DNA of 64,000 nt from Topomyia yanbarensis (taxonomy: Eukaryota > Arthropoda > Insecta > Diptera > Culicidae). The stretch is from contig NC_080670.1 in assembly GCF_030247195.1 (NCBI RefSeq), positions 32,226,497 to 32,290,496 of the forward strand, in the 5' to 3' direction. Both the position numbers and the translations under genes were made by a program. Below are positions 45,240-57,989 of this stretch, piece after piece (the stretch's first letter is position 1; the number at the start of each line of letters is the position of its first letter). Under the pieces are notes generated by a model. The model worked only from the letters and a program-made list of their open reading frames with translations. It did no database searches and was not told the DNA's origin.

Positions 45240-45760
45240 GGGGTTGTAAACCCGTTGCCCACTCCTGTTAAAATTTAGAGCCCCAAAAAAAATATAGGTT
45301 GACGACTAGTGATGACATTAACTTTCTAAGTGAGAAAGATAAATCAACAAAGACAAAAAGTGATAATTTCAAATCTAAAATCTCAATGTTTCATGCATCT
45401 TAAAGATATTTGACAGCAAACATTTAAATTATATTTAAAATTTTCCTTTAACCATTTTTCAGTTCCTGCTTATATGAAATCAAGAGCCGTCGTAGGTGGA
45501 CATTCTAGTCAAAGCGGCTTTGGTAAGTTATTATTGATCTAGGCTGGCGAATGCAAGTCATTTTTAACCCACTTTAATAAGTTTCGCATCATTATGGTAT
45601 CATAATGATACCAGTTTATATGGAAAATTGCTGTTCGGTCCCACTCTTCAACCCATAAATCCGGAACCGGAGCTCCGATAGGCAAAAAAGTTAGTGCAAA
45701 TCGGCCCACCATCTCTGAGAAACAGAGGCAACATTTTTGACACATGCGCATACACACTAT
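45240..45760. repeat. repeat shared with 52730-53220
   Basis: Both copies run in the same order through CTCCTGTTAAAAT(T/C)(T/C)AGA, GTTTCATGCA, CCGGAACC(G/A)GA, AAATCGG(C/T)CCA, CATCTCTGAGAAA and GACACATGCGCATAC. Non-coding; probably an interspersed mosquito element. Confidence 0.6.
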
Positions 45761-45769
45761 CTCGACACC

Positions 45770-46285
45770 CTACCGAGTACGCTTGATCCACCGCCGGGGT
45801 CGGTAGATCGCGTCGTATGGCTAGCAGTGAGTCGTTGGGGCGACAGTGAACCGGAAGCTACGCTCCACGCGGAACCGCTAGACAGATCTCAGTACCTATT
45901 GGCTGACCCGTTGAGTAGGCTACCACCGTGAACTAGGTCGAGTAGACGAAGGGACGAAGCGAGCAACTGAATAACTCAAGGAAACGAACACGAGTGTCGG
46001 TAGAAATCTACCACCGGGGAATTGATCGCCGTGGACTATCCGACTGTATCGTGACAAAAAATGGGAGCTGACTGGCTCACGAAACAAACATCGGTATCGT
46101 GGGAAATTCCGCTGCCAAGGAACTCTCAGTCTGAGTAGGGTAGTTTCACTGTCGGATAATATCAGAGTAGATTTCGATAAAGCTGGGAGCTAAGTGGCTC
46201 AAGAGAGCGCGGCTATCGGTATCGGGAGAAATTCCTCTATCGGGGAACTCTCAGTCGGAGTAGGGTGAATTCACCACCACTCTCA
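45770..46285 (+). repeat. minisatellite of about 122 bp, locus 1
   Basis: Units marked by TGGGAGCTGACTGGCTCA at 46062 and TGGGAGCTAAGTGGCTCA at 46184, each followed by GGAACTCTCAGTC-GAGTAGG. Earlier units are more diverged. The same unit occurs inverted at 60720-61150. Confidence 0.75.
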
Positions 46286-47360
46286 TGTATTTATCGATGC
46301 AAGATTGAAAAAAATCTAATAAGAAATCAGAAAAGACGCCAAAATGGAGAAAAATAGATAACTGGAAAAATTTAAGAAACTGACACAGCAAAATCTGATA
46401 CTTCAATAGCTAAAAATGAAAGAAATGTCGAAACTAGCAAAAAGGGCAGAGCTAAGAAATTACAAAAAATCAAAAATAGGGGATTGAGAGAATGTAAAGA
46501 TTGGAAAGAAATTTGAGTTTAAACAGCATTTAATAAGAATTACGGAATAGTTAAAAAAAATGAGGATGAAAAATATACAAAATACAAGATATGGAAAAGA
46601 ACAACCAATTAAAGGAATTACAAAAAATTAAGAAATAGCAATAAACATACAAATTGCAAAAAATGGTAAAAAATGGTACTTCATGTTTGTGAAATGAAGA
46701 ACAAAAAGAAATGGCTGAAATTACAGTTTATGATTAAAGTTGAACGAATATGGAAAATGATTACCAAATGGTGAATGTAAAAAGTAGAAATAGAAATACC
46801 GTTCGAAACGAATAAAATAACGGGTGAAAAAAAAAACAAATTCGTTATGAAATTTGCGTTTCGACTTCGTCTCATCAGCATGCGTCGCTAACTTAGAGTA
46901 TTAAACCAGCACCGCACAGTGGCTCAGAACTGTAAAAAAAAGCTGGCCAATAGCAATTACCTCGTGTGTTTTGCATTTTAGCGATGGGGTGTGTTTGAGA
47001 AAGTTTCAATGCTAGAAAAGCCCCTGCTTTTAGCGTTGACATATTAATGATTAATCCGTCTAGTAGTGAGATTTGAAATCTTCTTTTTCAAGAATTTCAT
47101 ATTCAGGGTCTTCGAAAAAGTTGTAAAAAATATCATCACAAAAACTTTGCTGAAAACATTATGTGTATTTTTACTTTTTATTGCAATCCGAAAAAAAATT
47201 CAAAGGACAGTTTTTGCGTTATAATTATTTTCCTCGAGTTTATACTAAGTTGAAATTTTTTACAAAATGACACCTAACATTAGTATGTTTAAATTTCCTA
47301 AATATTATGATACACTCGAAAATGTTGTGCTTGAATCGTCCGCAAAAAGATTTTTTTTCA
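46286..47360. other. A-rich tract, no gene seen
   Basis: 46290-46830 is A-rich on the + strand. A decayed minus-strand hammerhead-like core with an intact GAC-GAA-GTC-GAAACGC half is at 46872-46878. Confidence 0.4.
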
Positions 47361-47517
47361 GGGGCGGGTATAGCGTATTTATCGTATAATTATCTTGTAC
47401 ATTAGTCTACCTGGGTTCAATTCCCAACTCCGCACATAGGGTTCGGGATTTTCTAGCCAAAAAGAAGAAGTCAATGACCCTACGGTAAAAGCCACTATAA
47501 TCAAAATAATAAAAAGA
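47361..47517 (+). mobile_element. tRNA-derived SINE (Feilai-like), copy 2, diverged
   Basis: GGGGCGGGTATAGCGTA, B-box-like GGGTTCAATTCCC, CCGCACATAGGGTT, and a body with AATGACCCTACGGTAAAAGC ending in ATAATAAAAAG. Older than copy 1. Confidence 0.65.
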
Positions 47518-49500
47518 ACTTGTGTGCTTAAAGAACAGCTCATGTAACAAAGAATATAAATATTTATTCATTTTTTTATTTAGCAAATACATAAATGTAG
47601 CTGCTTATAAAATGGTTTCCTCTCATACTATTCAGTACAATGACTATATTCCATTATTTCACCTGTGCATCATTCAATCTGTTTTCCTCGTTGAAAACAG
47701 CCTAAGCAAAACTTGTAAATACATAGAAATTCAGAAATGGATCACATGTAAACATCTTTCATGGGAATTGTAGTCTCGATGTATCTTTCCGGCTTTGATT
47801 CCAAAAACAATTACTATGGAAAACAAATCCGGCAGAAAGGATCAATCAAACTAATCCTTACGGCGAGAGTTTGGTACCTAAATAAAGTGAAATTGTCAAA
47901 TGGAATTGATCTTTTATCCAGTTCTGGATGGGATATTTGAATACGATAAAAAGCCAAATTCTATTCTGAGCAACGAAATAAAGAATAGCAATAAAAGGGT
48001 TTTATGGAGATTGATGTAGACTGATAGCGGTAATATTTGCGAATGTCGGTAGGGTGCCAGTATTGTCACTGGATCTTTCTTCCGGAAGGATCCCTTCAAA
48101 TGACGAATCTTTATAAAAAATGGGTTCTTCCTTCTTCCGAACAACATTCCACATTGGCAAACCACTTGTCTAAGCCAGTGGACAGGCTAGAAACACCAGA
48201 CCAGATTTCGAACCCAGCAAACAGTAAGTATACCGAAAAAAACTGAAATAAGACAAGATTGAACACATCTAGGCAGCCGTAAAAGATTGAGACACTAATC
48301 CGTAATGTCGTAATAGTTTCGCTCCAGTCAACAATCGGCGGAAATTGGTAACTATAGATGCCGGCGGCCGGCCGGAGGTGACATTGTACAGGGTATATTG
48401 GTTTCATTATTCCCCTCTTTACTGTTTGGGTTGGATCTTTTTTTTCCATAGCAGTGAACTCCAAAAAATGTTGCCCCGGTGGGGTAGCCAGACTCAGCAA
48501 AACATTATTTATAGGTGACTGGGCTAAAAACACGTGCAATTCGCATTACCCCAGGTGAATATGCGCGGAAAATCAACAAACAAACATGACCGAGTTGAAA
48601 TGTGTGTGTTCGTTCAAGTGCATTGTGTAACATTGCTTTATAATTTTCTTTTGTTGCAAATCGATCAATCGAATATAATCGCGTACCCTGCGCGTCTTCG
48701 CGCGCCTAATTCGAGTGTTCGCATTTGTAAGAGGATCGATCAACACTCGTCGGAAGAAGGCGCGAGAAACAAGTGTGCGGAAAAAAACATAATCAAATAA
48801 CACCACTCGCGCCCGGGTTGCTTGATTATCTTAGCCGTGCGGCGAAGCTGTTCAACGAAGTATGCTATGACTTATGCGAGCAAAGTATAAACCAAATTGA
48901 AACTGAAGTTTCGCAGGTCAAATCGGTTTTTTTTTCCCGCAAAAATTTAGGATACAGTAAACAAGCATGCTGAGCAAACTGTGGACGGACGGAGGAGTGC
49001 ACCGAAGATTGATTGAATCTGGTAGTGAATGAGTTAATTTTTCAATGTTTGAACTCATTCACCCGAATTGGCACATCAGCGCTAAATTTAAACACTTATC
49101 TTTGTGAAGAAGTTTTTGAGACGGGTGTTTAAATTAAAATTCAAACGCTCATCCTCTTTGTCTCTCCCGTGGCGGTGCGGCAATCTGCACTTTTTACATC
49201 ATCATAATCTCAACCCGTCCTTCGCATCATCGCCACTTTCGCACCACCGTTCGATCGATCGTTAGCCACCAATTCGCGTTGCATGTGCGCGCGGTGGTGA
49301 TCCGTCCGCACTAATTGGAAGAAATTTTAATCAAGGCTTAATCAGTTTGCAAATTATGAAATCACCCTTGGGTTGGGTAATGTTTAAATCACACAAGAAT
49401 TGAGGTCGAGGTGCGGACCATTGGAGTCGCCGACTTATTTCATTTGTTTACATAGGTTTGAAGCTCAACACGGGAAAAAAAATAATCCCAAAATCGTGAA
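47518..49500. other. intergenic, includes a unique-looking block
   Basis: 48560-49330 is less AT-rich, with CG-containing words (GCGCGTCTTCGCGCGCC near 48690, GTGCGCGCGG near 49285). It could be a promoter or 5' UTR, but no coding exon could be defined. Confidence 0.3.
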
Positions 49501-50440
49501 TAAAGTGCCATGAATTCAGGAACAATCACGTATTTAAGATACGAAAACAGGACGATGAACAAAAAATCATTTTTTTGTGCCATGCTATTATCAAATTGGT
49601 TTGCTGCACGTGAACTAGTTCACAACCTTATGAACATTATTCATAAAAACCAAAGGTTGACTCATGATGGTATTCATAGATTTAAGAGCATTAATTCCTA
49701 GAATCAAAACATTCTGGACATTTTCTCGTGAACTATTTCAAGTAAATAGGAATTTTATTCGTCCATCCATTCAATCCTCATGAACTAATTAATGATTCCT
49801 TATACATTAGTCACGATGCAATATCCGTGCACGTGAAATAGATCACAAAATCGTGAAATATTGTTCATGTATCCGTGAGGTGGTTCATGATTTCTAATAC
49901 AATAGTCACGGTTGATCATTCATGCTCGTGAAATAGTTCACAAAATCATATACTCGTGAATTGGGTCATGATTTCTAGTATAATAGACCATGCGTTCCCG
50001 TAAAATTAATCACAAAATTATGAATTAATTTTCATGCATTCGTGAGCTGGTTAATGAATTCTAGTATAATAATCAAGACTTGCCTTCCCTGCTCGTGAAA
50101 TAGTTAATAAAACCATCAAATATTTTCCATATCATTATGAACTGGTGCATGATTTCTCACATATTAATGACGATCAAATATCCGTGGTCGTGAAATAGTT
50201 CACAAATACATTAAATATTTTCCATGTATTCGGGAACTGTTTTCATGATTCCTAGTGCAATAGTTACGTATGACCATTCGTACAGGCTTGTGATGTTTAG
50301 AGGATATACCCAATCATTTCCAGTTTCATGCAACACGGTAATGAAACATTTCACATGAACTATTTCACAAAATTTGGAGTAAATTATTCGTGGAATCCTT
50401 TTTGTGCCATGCACTTTTTTTATGGAATGTCCAGCTGCTC
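49501..50440. repeat. minisatellite of about 85-95 bp
   Basis: Repeats of CGTGAAATAGTTCACAAAAT (near 49831, 49927, 50094, 50188) alternating with GAACTGGTTCATGATTTCTA-like and ATAATAGTCACG-like words. Diverged; neighbouring units differ in length. Confidence 0.65.
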
Positions 50441-50584
50441 GCGACCAGTAATAGATACACAGGGCCGACGACAGGGAAGGGGGCGGGGTGATTCCTCCCG
50501 GGCCCGGAGCTGTGGATTTAAATAAAAATTTTATTTAAATACGAGAACCCTAAAGTTGTCTTCTTTAACTAACTTTCTCAATTG

Positions 50585-51860
50585 AAATGATTTTTTTCCA
50601 TTTTTCTCTTGTTTCGTATATGCTTTTTTGTGTGTTTTTTCTATTTCATCCCTTTTAATCTTTCTATTTCATTCTTCATTCAATTTTATTTTACTTTTCT
50701 GTATAATATGGGGCATTTTCCTTTTTCTATTTTTACCACTTTTGCTTCTTTTTTAAAATTTGTTCCATTTTTTCAATTCGTTTCGTCTTTTCATGTTTTT
50801 TTCTTCCATTTTTTCATTTTGTTTGTCTTTTATTCGTTTCTTTTGAATTTGTTTGATTATTTGACTTCATTAAAATTTATTTAATGCATTTAACTAAGCG
50901 TTTCTTTGTATTTTTGCATATCTTCCAATACACTTATTTTAGTATTTCTCCATATTTTTCATCTTAGTTTTTTTTTCATGCGCTAAAAAAAATTTCTATT
51001 TCTTTCAATTCAATTTTTTTCATTATGTGAAATTTTCTGTTCTCCATTTATCAGTTTTGAAATTTATGGTAGTATTTTCCTTTTTTATCCAACTAACAAT
51101 TTTGAATTCCATGTTTTCTATTTTGTTCCTTTTTGCATTTGAATATTTTTTGTACTATTTTATTTTGATCTTTTGCGTTTTGTGAATGTTGTTTTTGCTT
51201 TTCTATTTTGTCTAATTTTAATTTTTTTAAATTTTACTTTATATAGGTTTATTTATTTTTTTAAATTTTCTCTTGTTTTTCTTTATGATAATATTCCTGT
51301 TTTTTTCCATTTCTTTATTTTCTATTCTATTTTTCTTCAATCTATTTCGTCCAGTGGCTCCCATTTATTTTAATTCTTTTAGTTCTTTAAAAAAATGACA
51401 TCAATTTTTTTGATTTTTCGTAGTAAATTTTATTTTTATCTTTTTAATCCATTCTTGTACTTTATCATTTCTTATATTTATTCTTACATTTTACATTTCC
51501 TTGTTTTCACACTTTTTGCATTTTTAAATTGTATCTAACGTCTAACTCAGTGGATCCATTTCGTCAATTTGTATATTTATTTATTGTAGTCTTGTTTTAT
51601 ATTTTTTTCTTGCATTCATTTTGTTCTTCTTTTGCCATATCTATTGTTTTTCATTTTCATGTTTTATTTTTCATTTTGTTATTTACCCGTTTCTCACTAT
51701 TTTACCCATTTTACAATATTTTTCTATTTCTTCAATGTTTGTCTAATTTTCTTTGTCATTTCCTTCGATTGATTGTATCGTTATTCAATCTTAATTTTAT
51801 TATTTCTTCAAATTGTTTACATACTTTAATTTTATTATTAGTCATAGTACTCAAGGAATA
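50585..51860. repeat. T-rich, low-complexity tract (about 1.27 kb)
   Basis: The + strand is built of TTTT-, TTCATTTT- and TCTATTTT-like words with almost no purine runs. The Phe/Leu-rich ORFs here are composition artefacts. Confidence 0.7.
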
Positions 51861-52239
51861 GCAAGGAGTTGAAGGAAGAAAGTGGAAAGCGTGGAATAGA
51901 GTCACATAAGCAACCTTAGAGTTTCTTAGCGACTTAACCCTTTGTCTTCTACTGCAGGAGTCAGGATATATTGTAATTTTAATAGCGAATCACCTGAGTC
52001 TGCAGTATATTCGGACAAGCGTAATATCACTTAGTGACTTTTGCTGTTGGAACCGAAGCCGAGATCGTTGAGATATTCTGAGGTAAAAACTCTGTGTCAC
52101 GTCTTTTTTCGCAACGTAAGTAGAGTCGTTGGTCCCGGTCCATATGTTGATGAATCGATATCTAGTTGTGGAGTTACCTCTCTAGTTTCAGTGATATGCA
52201 CACAGTGCGAACAGAGACCGACGGAAAGTAAATGAAAAA
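51861..52239. other. no gene seen
   Basis: Short unique sequence between the T-rich tract and the next repeat. Confidence 0.35.
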
Positions 52240-53303
52240 AACCTGTTTTAATCCACCTAGCGGTGCAATTGTGCCTTTCTCATTTCTCTAAACTATGGCA
52301 CGGAGACTTTTTATGTTCAACATAATCGTGGAAATGTCCATTACATTCTTAGTACACTTTGCACTTATACACAATGGCATGCCAGCCACGAACTTGATGA
52401 GCTACGTGTCGACGGTGAAACACTTGAAACAAAAAAATATCATACTCCATTAGCCTAATCAGCATTAGATCAATGTTATCTGCTTGCTAACTCATTTTGT
52501 CATGCGGGGGTGGGTATGTGAGGAGGGCGAAAGTCCCATGAACGAACGACTCCCCAGCTTAAATTGGTATGCTTTGTGATATAGTGGTGGTTTAAAAATG
52601 ATGGGGTTGAAAGGGAGGGGTATGAGGGCTGGATGGGGTGGTGGTCTGAGGGGTGATTTAAGGAGATTTTTAAAGGAGGGGCGCGAACAGTAGAGGGGGG
52701 GTGTAACCCCTCTCCGTAAACCATCAACTACGCCCCTGTTAAAATCCAGAAACCCTAAACGAGTCGAAAAAAAAATTTGGCCGGGATTAGGTTGACGTTT
52801 TTCAGAGTGATTACATAACCTTTCTATATGAGAAAGGCAAAAATGTGCCAAAATCCAAAAAAGTGAATCGTAGTCAAATTTTTTTTTCGAGTTTGCATCA
52901 AATCTCGACGTTTCATGCACCTTGAACACATTTAGCATCAAAAATAAAAATTCTATTTTTAATTTTTCCTATAGTTTATATGAGAAATTTCTGTGTGGCC
53001 GCACTCTGAAACCCGTAATTCCGGAACCAGAATTCCGATCGATCCAAAATTCAATAGCAGCCGATGGGAAGGTTGCACCTTTCATTTGAGACTAAGTTTG
53101 GGCAAATCGGTCCAGCCATCTCTGAGAAAAATGAGTGACATTATTTGACACATACGCACATACATACACACACACACATACACACACATACACACACATA
53201 CAGACTTTTTCCGATCTCGACGAACTGAGTCGAATGGGATATGACACTCGGCCCTCCGGGCCGGGATTAGGTTGACGTTTTTCAGAGTGATTGCATAACC
53301 TTT
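52240..53303. mobile_element. interspersed element(s) with a duplicated end
   Basis: Starts ATCCACCTAGCGGTGCAATT, an end also seen inverted near 63635. A segment of about 60 bp (GGATTAGGTTGACGTTTTTC to ATATGAGAAAGGCAAAA) occurs at 52783-52841 and again at 53261-53321. 52730-53220 matches 45240-45760. (CA)n-type microsatellite at 53158-53202. No protein. Confidence 0.55.
53158..53202. repeat. (CA/CATA)n microsatellite
   Basis: CACACATA-type tandem repeat. Confidence 0.85.
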
Positions 53304-53321
53304 CTATATGAGAAAGGCAAA

Positions 53322-54307
53322 AAATACGAAAATTGTGACTAAGATCTTGAAATCAAGTATAAAAATCACAACTCGCGACAAAAATATTAAGATCTTGAAA
53401 TTGTTATCATAAATAAACAAATCTCTAGTCGTGACTAAAAAATCACGAAAACGTAGATTACTATGAAAATCATGAGAAAATTCCTGAAACCATGAACACA
53501 AATTGCATTATGCATGATTAAAATACCAAAAATCGTGACTAAGATTATGAAATCATCAACATAAATTTCTCTATTCATTCTATGAAATAATGTGAATAAA
53601 AATTAAGGAAATGACGACTAAAATCCTGAAATCATTAACATAGATCCCGCTACTCTAACAGAAGAAGAATTCATTACTAAAATAGCATGATAACGTGATG
53701 AGAAATCACAAAAATTGCGAATAAGCACTTGACTGTCGACATTATGAACAAGAATCATAACAAAAACTGAAACAACAACAGTAACCCAAGCAAACATTCG
53801 ACTGTAATGCCATGTATATATTTGGGGTGTACTAGTTTTTTGGAAACACAAATAGATTCATGAATACGAGGTTTATTATTCATAGTTCAAGGAACTTGCT
53901 CGCGGTTTTCGTAAATCATTCAGTTGATCTTAATGAATTTATGAACGGATTTTTTTCCGTGTATCGAATTGCAGATCAAGCTTCTTAATTTAATACGATA
54001 TCAAACAAAGTGACTTAATTATGAACTAAAACGTGGTGTTTTAACGACTAGGAAGTTTGAAATTTAAAGCCTAAGGAATTTGATAATGATAATTATCATT
54101 ATGATAATTGTATTTTTTTACACGTGTTTGTCAATGTGGAATGTTGTAAAAGATGGATGTAAGATCTAGTGACAACACTAATAGCCCTACCGACATGCGC
54201 AAATAATACCGCTATTAGGGTACATGAATCTCCACAAAGCCATTTAGTTATCATTCCAGTGTGTTGTTAAAATCACAGAATTGAAACTTTCGTCATATAA
54301 TATGAAC
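53322..54307. other. diverged AT-rich repeats, no gene seen
   Basis: Words such as AATCATGAAA, GTGACTAAGAT and CTTGAAATCA recur through 53330-53880, suggesting an old minisatellite. Confidence 0.4.
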
Positions 54308-54309
54308 TA

Positions 54310-55173
54310 CACCCAGGTTTTTTACGCGGTTTTTTACGAGGTTTTTTTTACGCGGATTTTCCAATTAACGCGGTTTTTTTACGCGAATTTTCCGATTAAC
54401 GCGATTTTTTTACGCGGATTTTCCAATTAACGCGGTTTTTGCAAAAATATTCTAAGTCCTTTTGAATGCAAAATGGCGTCAAAAATCAATTTCTGGCACC
54501 TACTCTTCAAGTCCATTCCGAAAACACCCATATTGAATGGGTTATAGCGAATTTCGCTAAACCGGAAGTCGCCATCTTTGATTTCAAAATGACATCAAAA
54601 ATCAATTTCTGGCACCTACTCTTCAAGTCCATTCCGAAAACACCCATATTGATTGGGTTATAGCGAATTTCGCTAAACCGGAAGTCAACATCTTTGATTT
54701 CAAAATGGCGTCAAAAATCAACTTCTGGCGCCTACTCTTCAAGACCATTCCGAAAATACCCATATTGATTGGGTTATAGCGAATTTCGCTAAACCGGAAG
54801 TTGCCATCTTTGATTTCAAAATGACATCAAAAATCAATTTCTGGAATCTACTCTTCAAGACCATTCCGAAAATACCCATATTGTTGGGGTGCGGGCCATA
54901 AGGAATCTTCCATACCCGTCTCTTCCATCTTTCCGAAAATCTTCTAAGTCTTTTGCATTCAAAAGGACTTATATTTTTTGCAAAAACCGTGTTAATTGCG
55001 AAATCCGCGCAAAAAAAAACTTCCAAAAATATTCTAAGTCTTTTGCTGAGAGTTTTTTTTGCGCAGATTTTCGAATTAACGCGGTTTTTTTACGCGGATT
55101 TTCCAATTAACGCGGTTTTTTACGCGGTTTTTTTACGCGGTACGTATCCCCCGCGTAAGAAAAAACCTGGGTG
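54310..55173. mobile_element. non-autonomous TA-flanked DNA element with internal repeats
   Basis: Ends CACCCAGGTTTTTTACGCGG and its inverse, flanked by TA on both sides (54308-54309, 55174-55175), as in Tc1/mariner insertions. Subterminal TTTTTACGCGGATTTTCC words are repeated at both ends. The centre holds four 116-bp tandem repeats. No transposase. Confidence 0.75.
54471..54900. repeat. 116-bp tandem repeat, four copies
   Basis: AAATGGCGTCAAAAATCAAT or AAATGACATCAAAAATCAAT starts at 54471, 54587, 54703 and 54819, exactly 116 bp apart. GGCGT and GACAT versions alternate, so the original unit may be a 232-bp dimer. The last copy breaks off near 54895. Confidence 0.9.
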
Positions 55174-55180
55174 TATTTCC

Positions 55181-55345
55181 ACTCCTGAAAAAGGCTGCCA
55201 CCAACGACCGAAACGTTGGCCAATCAAAATTTTCCAGCCAGAACATCCAACCCGAACAACTAACTTGTTCCTATTTTCTGCAACGGTTTTATATGAATAA
55301 GCAAGCTTTTGTAAAGCTTGACGTTTCGGTCATTTCCGGAAACCA
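55181..55345. mobile_element. Penelope-like terminal sequences
   Basis: CTCCTGAAAAAGGC with GACCGAAACGTTGG at 55181-55220, and an inverted partner GACGTTTCGGTC at 55321-55332. Same signature as the ends of the 9366-10292 element, without coding sequence. Confidence 0.45.
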
Positions 55346-57989
55346 CCTTCTGTAGGGGTACTAAAATGAAGAAATTAAATAATTAAGTCAAAAATTGGGT
55401 TTTAACCACAAATAATCATGGACATATTTTTTGCTGGCCTTTCTCAAATGATGCTTTGTATATTTTTTACATGAGATTACAGATTGCTACTGAACCAGCC
55501 AGAGATAGTTTGACCTATATTTTTTCCCACCGTCAACTTTGTTATGCTAAACTAAAATCACCCGATGCTACTTCAGATTGCTCACCACCTTCTACGTGCC
55601 TACCCTTGTATTGCGTAGCTATCTCCAGCTTTCGCCAAAAATGATGCCGCCATCTGTCAGACGAGAGCCAATTTTCCGCGAGGTCCAAATTCGCGCTTGC
55701 GGCGAAAGAAAGCAGATTCACCAGCCAGCCAGCCTCTTGACAGCAGCAATCAGCCTATGAGTAATGATCCGTGCAATGGTTAGTAAGTTATTTTTCCGAG
55801 CCCGCTGCCTTCCAAACGTGCACTCGAAAAGTGGAGTACCCCGGCACACTCGTAATTAACTCGGTGAGTAAAGAGATGTCGGATGGGTGAAACCTCATGC
55901 CACTTCAGGACTGCCTGCCAGTGTTTAGTGCTTTGCTTCTCTCTCTCTGACAGGGTCTGGGATCGCACTAAACGACAACCATAGTTAGTCTAAAGTGGCG
56001 TAAATTGGTGCGCCTTCCGTGCACATCCGAGACCGCAAAATACTTACATTTTTTTCGGCAGTTGGTTTGCAGCACCCTCGGGGCCAGAAGAAACGGTACA
56101 CCCTCCCGACACGTGGCAATCGTCGGCAGCGAGGAAGAAAAGTCAACAACCAAGCAATCAGCCGGGGCGGGTAAAATTTATCGCTGGGAAAATTCAGCAC
56201 AGACAAAACAGAGTCGGCCACCACCGCCCGCAAAAGCATTTGTTTACGGACGCTGCTTTTTTTGCTTCGGGCCAGATGAGCCAGGGTGCTGGTTAAAACG
56301 GACGATGATAAATGGAAGCTGGTGGATGTCGGTTGTTTCGTGGGATGATGAACTGACTTTCAAAATGAGCCGGGAAAAGATCGCATCTTAATTTCTTAAA
56401 TTGAACATTAATCAGTTTTCCTGAAAGGGACGGCCGGTCGGTCGGTTGGTTGACCGAGACTCTGGTGCGGTGGTGGTGGGACAATTGCTTAGTCAGTGCT
56501 GTTCTCTCGTGAGCGTCAGCATCACGGTAGGGCGGTCATTGGCCGCGGATGGCCAGAATAACCGACTTTCGCTTTCATCACAGTTGATGCGTAAAGATAA
56601 GCAGTCGTTGTCTTCAAATCAAGTAGGTGCTACTGCTAGCTATGGTTTGGTGGTGGCTTGACTGCTATCGCAGTTAGCTGATTCTGTACCCAAAAAAAAA
56701 ATGGGGCGAGAAACGGTCCCCTGTCCGGAGGTTGTAGTTGGGTCGGAACGCTTGCAACTCGTTATAATTACCATTCATCATTTAACGAATGATTGTTTTA
56801 ATTTTCTTTTTCCCCATTGTATTCATTGTCTTCTGTTGCTACAGGTTGCTTACTTTGATTGTGGAACCGCCTTAATTTTTGACATGTTGACTGTTGGCAC
56901 TTGGGTATCAGCTCTTAATTGTCGGTCTTTGCTAACTTTCTGGTACTAATTATTCAGTCAAAAATTACAGACAAACTAGAGTCTTCAGCAAGATCCATAT
57001 CAATTCAAATCAAACTAATACTCTATTACTCGAAATAATGTATAAACACAGTGATTTGGATGCTGGGGGAAAGTTTCAATCATGAGAAAAAATGGTTCGC
57101 TAGGTTTTGGTCAGTTACAGACGTCATTCAGATGCAAAACAAAAATTAATGATCTTGGGCCATCATCTGAACAACAACGCTCAGATTCAAGCATTGACAA
57201 TCAGCTTTCAAAATGTCACAAACATTATTGGTATTAACTACTCCCATCATAAGCCCAAATAAGCATGTTGTTACTTTCTTGGCCTATTGTCACAAAAACT
57301 ACCATTTTAATTCGTATCAACTACAGATTCCTCGTCAGAGCACCAGGTTAAACTTCAAAGAAGAATTCCTTTCATTCGTCTTCCGTTCGGCCAACAACAT
57401 CTGATCAAACCTAGGAACAGATCCGACGGTTTTGCAACTAACTGTATACGAAAAAGAACAGAAAATATTCCAAACCATACATTGCAGGGTAGATAGTAGA
57501 GTAAGCCAATTAACGATTATCACGAAGTCAAGGTTCTTGCAGTTTTGCCGTTTTTTTTACTAATTTGGATTTCCGAAACTGTGGCTGACATGTGGTTGGG
57601 ATGCATGAGTGCATTTTTTACTGCCCACTGAAGTGCACACGGTCACTGCTTTCTGCTCCGGAGAACAGAAATAGTTTTGTGTAGCATATCTTGGTTAAAC
57701 GTATGTACAGTGTAGACTAAAACAAACAATATTGGAATTTCGCATTGCGCAACCAACCTTCAAGGCGCCTAGTAAAACACTGATTTCGCGATGTACATCA
57801 TAATTCAAAATTTTCTGGATTAATTTTACACAGCCTTTGTCCACATAATCCTTCAGGTAATTATGAAGATAGCTTTATTTTGTTTTTGGAATTTTTTGTA
57901 ACACTGTTGTATCAAACGTCCGATTTTCGCTAAAAAAATCGGCTAACATGTTTTGTAAAAAAATTATAATAACAATATAATATTGTAAA
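55346..57989. other. largely unique DNA, no gene confirmed
   Basis: 55560-56700 is GC-richer and free of repeats seen elsewhere in the window, so it may hold regulatory or untranslated sequence. The open frames here show no domain and no convincing splice sites. Confidence 0.3.

Noticed and set aside
50609..51861. Phe-rich ORFs that look like membrane proteins
   Set aside because: Product of T-rich low-complexity DNA; no start context, domains or splice sites.
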